Assembly: GCA_964392065.1 (NCBI GenBank)
Contig: CAYMOG010000019.1
Location: 1 to 24,134 of the forward strand
Source: JASBZA01 sp964392065
GTDB taxonomy: Bacteria > Bacillota > Clostridia > Saccharofermentanales > Fastidiosipilaceae
DNA: 24,134 nucleotides
Direction: 5' to 3'
Shown here: positions 1-6,608 of the stretch, in pieces
Position numbering within the stretch: the first letter of the stretch is position 1
Layout: each line of letters begins with the position of its first letter
Position numbers and translations under genes: made by a program
Notes under the pieces: model-generated
The model's database searches: none
Told to the model about the DNA's origin: nothing
The model's input: only the letters and a program-made list of their open reading frames with translations

Positions 1-13
1 GTCCTACAAATTC

Positions 14-277
14 CTACAATTTTCGACAATTCTTAATAAGATTCAACTTCTCGGATCTAGGCATTTGCTTGATCGCCCACTCGCGTTTGGAAGCTTCCGA
101 ACGATCCACCGCTTCTTCTAAATAAACAATCTTACAAGGAGAACGATGTTTTGTATATTTCGCGCCCAGACCTCTATTATGGGCTTCTAAGCGCTTATAG
201 GGATCCACGGCAATGCCTGTATACAGAGTATCGTCATTACATAAGAGCATATATACCCAGTACCCTCTATTCTCCAC
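14..277 (-). CDS. Small GIY-YIG domain protein (YhbQ/UPF0213 family)
   Basis: A single-domain GIY-YIG protein of about 87 aa. The first motif reads W-V-Y-M-L-L-C with T-L-Y-T-G-I following. The conserved H-N-R-G, G-A-K-Y-T and R-E-W-A-I-K blocks come next, as in YhbQ-type proteins, whose nuclease role in DNA processing is only partly characterised. I place the start at the GTG at 277, because a GGAGG (284-288 on the plus strand) lies 6 nt upstream of it. The TTG at 301 would add eight residues with no family similarity and no ribosome site. The start overlaps the end of trmO by 11 nt, so the gene is probably translationally coupled and the last member of the long minus-strand run. The product is complete (stop at 14-16). 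Family assignment is firm; the biological role is not known. Confidence 0.85.
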   Translation of the reverse strand: MENRGYWVYMLLCNDDTLYTGIAVDPYKRLEAHNRGLGAKYTKHRSPCKIVYLEEAVDRSEASKREWAIKQMPRSEKLNLIKNCRKL

Positions 278-956
278 GGAAAACCTCCACGTCAACGACA
301 AGAATCTCAGTATCTAGACGCTGGAAGCGTATGTTCCAGGCACCGTATTGCATGCCATAAATGCGCTCTGATACCGGGTGAAAAGCAGGTCGAGGATCAA
401 GCGCTAAGCTCGCTTCAATGACAGCGCGTACCTCGTCCTCCAAAACTGAATAGAAAGCACCCCAATTGACAGGAAGACGTGGAGGGCGGTCTTGGAAGTG
501 TGAAGCTTTGGCATGTGGGTAACTGTCGGCGTAGGGGATGTAGGGTTTGATGTCCACTATGGGCGTTTTGTTCATGAGGTCGGCGCCTCGGACGTGGAGC
601 TTAATCTCCGCGCCCTGGATCTCGACTTGTTCCAATGAAACTACGGACATGCCGATGGGGTTCGGGCGATAGGAGGAGCGGGTGGCAAAAACGCCTATGC
701 GCTGATTTCCGTGCAATCGAGGCGGGCGGACGGTGCCGCCCGTTGCCAGCGCATCCAAATGTTCGCTAAATACCCATAGTAGCCAGAGGTGAGAAAACGC
801 TTCTAGCCCGCGGACATGTTCCGGTGTAGCCACCGTAGAGCGCAAGACAACTTGACCAGGCACGTCCTGTACGAGTCCAGCCTGCCTAGGAATGCCGAAC
901 TTCTCTTCCCAGGGCCCATAATAATCCGCTATGATTTTCAGACCAATTTCATTCAT
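267..956 (-). CDS. trmO: tRNA (adenine(37)-N6)-methyltransferase TrmO
   Basis: TrmO uses S-adenosylmethionine to N6-methylate the t6A at position 37 of some threonine tRNAs. The 229-aa product follows the E. coli TrmO pattern along its whole length: an N-terminal EKFGIPRQAGL block, V-R-G-L-E-A-F-S-H-L-W (about residues 60-70), the G-V-F-A-T-R-S-S-Y-R-P-N-P-I-G-M-S core, V-D-I-K-P-Y-I-P-Y-A-D-S, and a C-terminal half with a D-P-R-P-A motif. The ATG at 956 gives the usual family N-terminus; reading further back to 1088 adds 44 residues that belong to another frame of the upstream gene. It overlaps that gene by 8 nt. No strong ribosome site is seen, so coupling to upstream translation is likely. 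A tRNA-Thr gene is nearby in the window, but I see no special link. Confidence 0.93.
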   Translation of the reverse strand: MNEIGLKIIADYYGPWEEKFGIPRQAGLVQDVPGQVVLRSTVATPEHVRGLEAFSHLWLLWVFSEHLDALATGGTVRPPRLHGNQRIGVFATRSSYRPNPIGMSVVSLEQVEIQGAEIKLHVRGADLMNKTPIVDIKPYIPYADSYPHAKASHFQDRPPRLPVNWGAFYSVLEDEVRAVIEASLALDPRPAFHPVSERIYGMQYGAWNIRFQRLDTEILVVDVEVFRGE

Positions 957-2004
957 GCTTAATAGTATACGCCAACTCCTTCTCGAATAGGTAATATCGG
1001 GTTTGGGAAGAAATGCGCTTCTCCTCATAAAACTGTGTGAACTTACCCTGATGTATGAGAGCGGCCGTAGCGCTGGCACGGCGAGCACGGATTTTTTCGA
1101 ACTGACGGTAAGTCATGGCAAGCCCTAGACCTTCGTGCCCAGGCCGAACCGCCATATATAGCAACACATAATGCTTGGCTTTGCGCTTCCTCTGCAAGAA
1201 CTGAAAAAACGAACGCAAAGTCAACGCCCTGTCCCCAAGCGTCCCATAATCAGGTAGAGTCAAGAGAAACCCATGGAGCTGCCCATCTCTATATACGCCT
1301 TCTATCATCGAAAAATCTATCGCCCTCTCCAAAGAAGAGAACACACTCCGAAAATCATCGAGACTAAGCGATCGAAACAAAGGAAAATCCTTATACGTCT
1401 CCATAATAAGCGCATAAACCTGAGGAAGCATCCTCTCCCAGGGTTCCGTACGGAAGACATAGCCTTTGGCCAAAGCCTCCGCATACCTACCCTGACTCTT
1501 ACTATTAGGGGGCCCACCACCAATCGATTCCGCAGAATAGTAGTTACTTACATAAGTCTCAGCGATATAAAATTCTTGGCGCAAAAAGGCCGATTCATAG
1601 AAGGGTAGATGCCAGGGCTCGCTGACGAAAGCCTCTTGCCTAGCATCCGCAACACGCAAGCGGTAACCCAACCAGAAGCTTAAATCCACTGGACCTACCA
1701 GGCGCTCTAGCCCCTCGGCCTGACGCTCGAGATAAGCCAGCAGCTCAGCAAAAGCCTGCTCATCTACTGCTTCAAGGAAACCAAGATAGCCTATTTTCTC
1801 ACCAGGATAGACAATGAGCATCCCTCGAGATTTTCCTTCCCAATAGTATGCAGAAATAGATGGCTCTCTCGCTAGAACGTGCCTTCCTTGCAAAATTGCA
1901 CGCAAATCTTGTGCATTTTCGCACTTCTGGTGTTCAGTATACAATCCAGAGAAAACCGCTAGAAATCCTTCTAGCGTTTGAGGAGATTCTACTTTTTTAA
2001 ACAT
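949..2004 (-). CDS. GNAT-superfamily-like protein, function unknown
   Basis: A 351-aa soluble protein that I place, by pattern only, with the large two-lobed GNAT-like proteins of the YghO type. The visible clues are a central G-P-V-D-L-S-F-W-L-G-Y-R block (about residues 103-114) followed by P-F-Y-E-S, and a late L-Y-M-A-V-R-P-G-H-E-G-L-G stretch that resembles the acetyl-CoA-binding motif A of GNAT enzymes. No substrate can be read from the sequence. The gene begins 8 nt inside the end of the upstream PEP-utilising enzyme and overlaps trmO by 8 nt, so it is part of the same transcript. If it acts with the lipid genes, N- or O-acylation of a head group is one possibility, but that is only a guess from context. 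Confidence 0.6.
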   Translation of the reverse strand: MFKKVESPQTLEGFLAVFSGLYTEHQKCENAQDLRAILQGRHVLAREPSISAYYWEGKSRGMLIVYPGEKIGYLGFLEAVDEQAFAELLAYLERQAEGLERLVGPVDLSFWLGYRLRVADARQEAFVSEPWHLPFYESAFLRQEFYIAETYVSNYYSAESIGGGPPNSKSQGRYAEALAKGYVFRTEPWERMLPQVYALIMETYKDFPLFRSLSLDDFRSVFSSLERAIDFSMIEGVYRDGQLHGFLLTLPDYGTLGDRALTLRSFFQFLQRKRKAKHYVLLYMAVRPGHEGLGLAMTYRQFEKIRARRASATAALIHQGKFTQFYEEKRISSQTRYYLFEKELAYTIKHE

Positions 2005-4183
2005 AATCTAATCGCTCCACTGTACCCTGGTCCCCATCTAGAAGCACGATGTCTCCAGACCGCAGAATGGAGCTGGCTTTGGCCACTCCAGTAACGCACG
2101 GAATACCCAATTCACGCGAAATAATTCCGGTATGAGAAAGTAAGGAGCCCTTCTCGCAAATCAAGCCTTTGGCCTGAACCAAGAGGTAGACCCAAGCGGG
2201 GTCAGTGAGAGGAGCAACTAAAATTTTGCCGGAAGTGTCTTGGGCTTGGGCCTCTGCGACGGTCGTGATAACGATGACTTCCCCCTGAACCTTACCCTTG
2301 GACACCGGCGTACCGCGTAGGATAGGCGTGCTGTCGTCCTGGTCTAATCCGACAACGTCTAGCATACTGCTAGGTACAATTTCACCGGCAAATACGAGGC
2401 GCGGATAGGTAGGTAGCTTCTTATAAATCTCATACTTCGCCTTACGTTCGGTCACGAGCGGACGATAATCCTCTTCGGCTAGCATTTCACTAATCTCTAG
2501 GTAGAAAACATCTTCTGCTGTTTCTAAGAACCCTAACGCAGTCAAACTCTCGCCGAAATACCACGCCATTTCTCGCACCATGCCGTAAATGCGGCTCCGA
2601 TTGAAACGGGAACTCTCACGATACGCTATGCCCAATGAAGCCTTACGATACCAGCGTTTCTGGAAGAATCCCCGAGGCGGATCCTCCGTCTCCTCTACTA
2701 TTGGCAAGGCCATGGGATGCTCGCGAAAACGTTCAACGACTTCTTCTAGAAGCTCGGGATGAGAGCGAAACGTCTTCGTCTCTAATTTCAATTCTTCCAT
2801 ATTGCGGTCACCAAAACGTGTAATGAAACTTCTACACGCTTCCGTATAGGCTTCAGATTCGGGATCTAGGTTAGCCAAATCTCTCATCGCTAGAATGGGC
2901 TCCATACTGGCCAGAGCCTTCTGGCCTTGGGCAGTCGCTTGGCTTCCATCGCTTAAGAGACTAACATAGAAGAAGGCATACAAATCATTGATTAGCGTCA
3001 AATCCCATTGCCTTAAGAGCTCTTCTTCTAGTCGAGAAAATAGCTCACGTAACGCTTCTGGAGAACGGCCTTGAGAGATTTCTCTACGATAATTCACTTC
3101 TATCTCCTGAAACCTATGTTCTAAATTTTCCATATGTTCAGGCATCTTCCGAAATAATCTCCAGAATCTGGGGAAAAAACTAAGTTTCTTATACCAGGGC
3201 GGCGCTTCTAGGCCCACATGTACTTGCTTGTTCTCCACGCCCAACATGCGCTGCCATGTGGCGATTACCCGCTTATGAAATGGCAAATATTGCAAGACTC
3301 CATACCAGTTCGAAATAAGATAGTACATATGCCCCTGATAATCTTCTACCATATGGGCAAGGTTTTCCCACACGGGCTCTTCCTCAATTTTCATGCCCAG
3401 TAAACGCCGACCGAGTTGTTGGAACACACCCTTATACGCCAATTTCGCGAAGGAGACAGACAATGGCAAGGTAATTCCTGGATAACTCTCAGAAATATTC
3501 GAATTATCTAGGACAATTTCAGTAGCCTGGTCCAAAGTCGTAATCGGGCGTATTTGCAAGTAATAGATTTTCTCATCGGCGATGGCAAATTCAATATCAA
3601 CCGGTTCTTCTAAGCGATTAATGAGACTTAAGAGCTCTTCTCTCTGTTTACCATCTAAATAAGGAGCGTCAGGATTCTCACTATGATGAAGCTGCTTGCT
3701 ATCCTTATGATAGAAATAACGCTGGCTAGGACTTAAGCCATTCACCAAATCTTCACCCAAACCATAAGCAATCTCAATAACGGCTTCGTGAAGTAAACCT
3801 CTAGGATTATCACGAAACAGTAGGCCAGACACCTCCGCCTGAACCATCTCTTGACAAATAACTTCCATAGCTTCTCGCCTAAGTGGCGGGAGGTTCCTAG
3901 CTTCCGTGTAAGCCTGGGCTCTCCTACCTAGGCTCGTATCGAAAACCTGCTCCACAAAATACGGAACATCTGAAGCCTGTATATTCAAATAGGATTCGAA
4001 GATTCCAGCATAAGAATCCTCCTTACCATCTTCTGCTCTATAAGAAGAACGCACCGCATAGCGCTTATCTGGCTTAATAAAAGAATCCCCCTCTACTTGA
4101 TCCCCATAACGGTATACAGTGTAGTCAGGGACAAGAAGGCCCATAGCTTCTAGACGTTTCAAACCCTGAACTTTGCCACTCAT
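1997..4183 (-). CDS. PEP/pyruvate-binding, His-domain phosphotransferase-like enzyme (short form)
   Basis: A 728-aa protein with the order ATP-grasp-like nucleotide domain (about 1-220), a long middle region (about 220-600) and a C-terminal swivelling phosphohistidine domain (about 610-725). The first domain shows Y-A-V-R-S-S and D-S-Y-A-G-I-F-E-S-Y near residues 43-65, Q-E-M-V-Q-A-E-V-S-G-L near 110-120, and a closing Y-Y-L-Q-I-R-P-I-T. The last carries G-S-L-L-S-H-T-G-I-I-S-R-E-L-G-I-P with the likely phospho-acceptor His684. The PEP-binding TIM barrel of true PEP synthase is absent, so the layout resembles rifampicin phosphotransferase, where ATP gives its beta phosphate through a histidine to an acceptor held by the middle domain. 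Compared with the second such gene at 6605 it lacks about 45 N-terminal residues. It overlaps the UbiA gene by 4 nt (ATGA) and the next gene by 8 nt. The acceptor is unknown. Confidence 0.8.
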   Translation of the reverse strand: MSGKVQGLKRLEAMGLLVPDYTVYRYGDQVEGDSFIKPDKRYAVRSSYRAEDGKEDSYAGIFESYLNIQASDVPYFVEQVFDTSLGRRAQAYTEARNLPPLRREAMEVICQEMVQAEVSGLLFRDNPRGLLHEAVIEIAYGLGEDLVNGLSPSQRYFYHKDSKQLHHSENPDAPYLDGKQREELLSLINRLEEPVDIEFAIADEKIYYLQIRPITTLDQATEIVLDNSNISESYPGITLPLSVSFAKLAYKGVFQQLGRRLLGMKIEEEPVWENLAHMVEDYQGHMYYLISNWYGVLQYLPFHKRVIATWQRMLGVENKQVHVGLEAPPWYKKLSFFPRFWRLFRKMPEHMENLEHRFQEIEVNYRREISQGRSPEALRELFSRLEEELLRQWDLTLINDLYAFFYVSLLSDGSQATAQGQKALASMEPILAMRDLANLDPESEAYTEACRSFITRFGDRNMEELKLETKTFRSHPELLEEVVERFREHPMALPIVEETEDPPRGFFQKRWYRKASLGIAYRESSRFNRSRIYGMVREMAWYFGESLTALGFLETAEDVFYLEISEMLAEEDYRPLVTERKAKYEIYKKLPTYPRLVFAGEIVPSSMLDVVGLDQDDSTPILRGTPVSKGKVQGEVIVITTVAEAQAQDTSGKILVAPLTDPAWVYLLVQAKGLICEKGSLLSHTGIISRELGIPCVTGVAKASSILRSGDIVLLDGDQGTVERLDYV

Positions 4184-5085
4184 AATCCGATCCTGCCCCA
4201 GACAAGATAACTGACAACGGTCAGAAGCATAAGCGTTTCTAGAATGAGCGTATAACGTTCAATCGGCTTAATCAGAGGAAAACTTCTAGGGTTTCGGACG
4301 AAACGCATGAAGAACCAAGACATCACAAGTACATTAATTAAAATTAGAATCACAGAAATCTGGTTTAGATTCCAAACCAAAAGTATATTGGTAATAACAT
4401 CAATCCAGGTGAGAAGGAAGATAAAGCGGACCGATTTCTTGACTCCGAATAATTTCGAATACGTGACATACGCTGTCTCATCTTCAGGTGCTCGGATTTT
4501 ACGACCAATTTCCCAGATCAAAGCAGGAAAATAGAGAGTAAAGGCGGCTAAAATGACATGGAGTCTGAACCAGGGTAAATCATATTTAATTAGTGTGAAG
4601 GAAATTATATAGATATTTAATACCATCTGTACAGGATTATGGGTTACCAATGCCAGCGGTAAGGACTTCTGAATTTTATGTTTCTGGAAAAACCACATGG
4701 ACATAAAAAATCCATAGATATAGAGAATCAGGAAGAAAAGTACATTATTCATGAACAGAAGATTTAAGATAAAAGTAATGGCGGTTACAATCCCCAGTGC
4801 CCACCAGAGATCAGACTTCAAGACTTTCCCAGATGGGAAAGCTCGGTCAGGAAACAGTTTCTTGTCCGTCTCATAATCCTTGAAATCATCCGCAATCCGT
4901 AAGAACATCAAGAAACTAAAGACCGTAAATCCACCGATAACTTCTTGTAAGCCGAAATCGAATCGCGTGATCCCAAAATTTAAGAGAATAATGAAGTAGA
5001 GACCCAGGAAAATAACATAGCCCAAGAGAAGCCTCGTGATAAGTGGATACATTTCCTTGAAATAAATTCTTAAACGACTAAACAT
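4180..5085 (-). CDS. UbiA-family prenyltransferase
   Basis: An integral membrane protein of 301 aa with about eight or nine hydrophobic helices. The first Asp-rich motif is I-A-D-D-F-K-D-Y-E-T-D (D66, D67, D70, D74), which in UbiA enzymes holds Mg2+ and the prenyl diphosphate. It is followed by F-P-D-R-A-F-P-S-G. The second acidic region is W-E-I-G-R-K-I-R-A-P-E-D-E (about 191-203). These enzymes join a prenyl chain to an aromatic ring, a polar head or, in archaea, geranylgeranylglyceryl phosphate. The acceptor cannot be told here. A GAGGG lies upstream of the ATG. The gene follows the phosphatidylserine decarboxylase after 60 nt and overlaps the next gene by 4 nt. The neighbours argue for a lipid substrate rather than quinone or heme synthesis, since no quinone or heme genes are present. 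Confidence 0.82.
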   Translation of the reverse strand: MFSRLRIYFKEMYPLITRLLLGYVIFLGLYFIILLNFGITRFDFGLQEVIGGFTVFSFLMFLRIADDFKDYETDKKLFPDRAFPSGKVLKSDLWWALGIVTAITFILNLLFMNNVLFFLILYIYGFFMSMWFFQKHKIQKSLPLALVTHNPVQMVLNIYIISFTLIKYDLPWFRLHVILAAFTLYFPALIWEIGRKIRAPEDETAYVTYSKLFGVKKSVRFIFLLTWIDVITNILLVWNLNQISVILILINVLVMSWFFMRFVRNPRSFPLIKPIERYTLILETLMLLTVVSYLVWGRIGL

Positions 5086-5109
5086 GAAGCACCCTCACTT
5101 TCGCACCGC

Positions 5110-5147
5110 AAGTCTTTCCTAATCGGCTTTCAAATCAAGGAAGACTT
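5110..5147 (-). repeat. Intergenic hairpin between psd and the UbiA gene
   Basis: An inverted repeat with arms AAGTCTT/AAGACTT, continued by CCT/AGG after a one-base bulge, and a loop of about 17 nt. It begins in the stop codon of the decarboxylase. No T-run follows it on the minus strand, so it is not a classic terminator; an mRNA processing or stability element is possible. Confidence 0.4.
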
Positions 5148-6009
5148 ACACTATTATACCCACCTTTTCGCCTCGCTTCACAAGTGTTTCGAAACCGAGT
5201 TTACTCTGCTCTAGAATATCTTCATCAGGTTTAATCGACTCAATGGGAAAAATCTGAACAATCGTAGAACCACCTAAGTCGAAATAACCCTTCTTCTGCC
5301 CTCGTTTAAACGTTTTTCGTTCAATATTGTGAATTGCACCCACTTGCATAGCCCCCACTTCCATCGTAAGCATCTCCCCAATCCCTTCAACATGTTGCCA
5401 GGACCAAACCCGCTTATTTTCCGCTAGAACTTTCCATTTCTTGGCGTAGTGCGATACCGTATGGAGGACGCCTGATAGCTCTTCAGTCAAGAGATTTTTA
5501 CCATCTGCAATATGTATGTAATGGTGATTATCGGCCATGGACAGGCGATAGATGAACACCCATGACGAGGAGAAACGTTCCGCCATTTCATCATCTTGTA
5601 ATAATTCGGCCAAAGTATAGCAAAGCCCTTTCACTTCCACTACCCTGTTCTCGTCCATAGAGAAAACTTGCAATCGACTATCGGAAGGAGAGATCAAGGC
5701 TGGAGCCCGTGCTATAGGTCTTGCCTTTGGCGGTAATTCCCGTAAGAAAAATGCCCGAAAACTCTGATACGTTTGTGTTTTATATTCAGACATATCAATT
5801 CTATAGCGTGTGATGGTTTCTTCGATTTTATCCACTGATTTGGGCGAAGACATTTGCTTAGCATTATAATTCGAAAAATCTGCATGCATAAAATAACGTT
5901 TCAACAAGAAGCGACCTAAGCGTTTATTGTAGAGAAATTGTAGAGACTTCCCTCCAAATTGTTCTTCTTCTAAGTAAGTTCTAGAATCACGCAAATAAAT
6001 CTTAGGCAT
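5146..6009 (-). CDS. psd: Phosphatidylserine decarboxylase proenzyme
   Basis: Psd turns phosphatidylserine into phosphatidylethanolamine using a pyruvoyl group made by self-cleavage. The 287-aa product has the needed parts: F-R-A-F-F-L-R-E-L-P-P-K-A-R-P-I, then S-P-S-D-S-R (catalytic Asp about D110), D-N-H-H-Y-I-H-I-A-D-G, V-G-A-M-Q-V-G-A-I, and the processing site F-D-L-G-G-S-T-I-V, where cleavage between G247 and S248 would give the alpha chain. I use the ATG at 6009, two nt after the stop of the upstream synthase-like gene; a TTG at 6030 is also open but has no support. The adjacent CDP-alcohol transferase would supply the substrate. Archaeal archaetidylserine decarboxylases belong to the same family, so the lipid part of the substrate is not fixed by sequence. 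A hairpin follows the stop. Confidence 0.93.
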   Translation of the reverse strand: MPKIYLRDSRTYLEEEQFGGKSLQFLYNKRLGRFLLKRYFMHADFSNYNAKQMSSPKSVDKIEETITRYRIDMSEYKTQTYQSFRAFFLRELPPKARPIARAPALISPSDSRLQVFSMDENRVVEVKGLCYTLAELLQDDEMAERFSSSWVFIYRLSMADNHHYIHIADGKNLLTEELSGVLHTVSHYAKKWKVLAENKRVWSWQHVEGIGEMLTMEVGAMQVGAIHNIERKTFKRGQKKGYFDLGGSTIVQIFPIESIKPDEDILEQSKLGFETLVKRGEKVGIIV

Positions 6010-6011
6010 AA

Positions 6012-6608
6012 TTAGAACCACAGATACCAAACACTTAATACGATTGCGAGGATACCGAAACAGGCGATACCGAACGTTCGCGGTTTATGTACCTTAATAG
6101 GCAAGATAAAGAGTATACCTACAAGAATAAAACTGATGAAATATAAGATACCATGAATATATAAAGGCATGAAGCGATGAGCTAAATAGACGAAAGGGAA
6201 AATCAAGGCCGCATAAGTAACCGGTAATCCTCGATAATAGCGGACAGGTTGGTCATTTTGTTCGCTAGTAAAATCACTTAATCTGGCAAGTCCACATATA
6301 ACGTAAAGAGCGTAGATAGGTACATAAGCTGGAGCGCTCATTCCTAGCCCTAAACAGATCACAACAGGAAATACTAGAAAACTCACTACATCTGATACGG
6401 TATCTAGGAGTATACCGAAGCGTTTTTCTTCATCTGTACGTTGGATACTTCTCGCGACAGGGCCATCTAGCAAGTCCAGTACGCCCGCCCAAATTAAGCA
6501 GACAAAAGCAAGATTCATATTCCTCTGCCACACAAACCATATCCCTAGGATTGCAACCGACGTCCCTAAGTAGGTTAGGATGACACTAGGATTCCATTTT
6601 CCTATCAT
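6012..6608 (-). CDS. CDP-alcohol phosphatidyltransferase, phosphatidylserine-synthase-like
   Basis: A 198-aa membrane enzyme with about six hydrophobic helices. The CDP-alcohol phosphotransferase motif is complete in its acidic residues: D45-x2-D48-G49-x2-A52-R53, then G65-x3-D69-x3-D73. The R53-to-G65 spacing is 11 residues where eight is usual, because of an extra R-T-D-E-E-K-R-F segment; I recall this longer form in clostridial serine-type synthases but cannot check it. The enzyme would transfer a phospholipid moiety from a CDP-lipid to an alcohol. The decarboxylase gene 2 nt downstream makes L-serine the most likely acceptor, giving a phosphatidylserine-like lipid. It overlaps the upstream PEP-utilising gene by 4 nt (ATGA). 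The CDP-lipid could be CDP-diacylglycerol or the product of the CarS-like protein of this operon. Confidence 0.87.
   Translation of the reverse strand: MIGKWNPSVILTYLGTSVAILGIWFVWQRNMNLAFVCLIWAGVLDLLDGPVARSIQRTDEEKRFGILLDTVSDVVSFLVFPVVICLGLGMSAPAYVPIYALYVICGLARLSDFTSEQNDQPVRYYRGLPVTYAALIFPFVYLAHRFMPLYIHGILYFISFILVGILFILPIKVHKPRTFGIACFGILAIVLSVWYLWF

Noticed and set aside
267..1088. Longer TrmO reading from 1088
   Set aside because: The extra 44 residues lie in another frame of the upstream gene and have no TrmO similarity; the ATG at 956 gives the family N-terminus.
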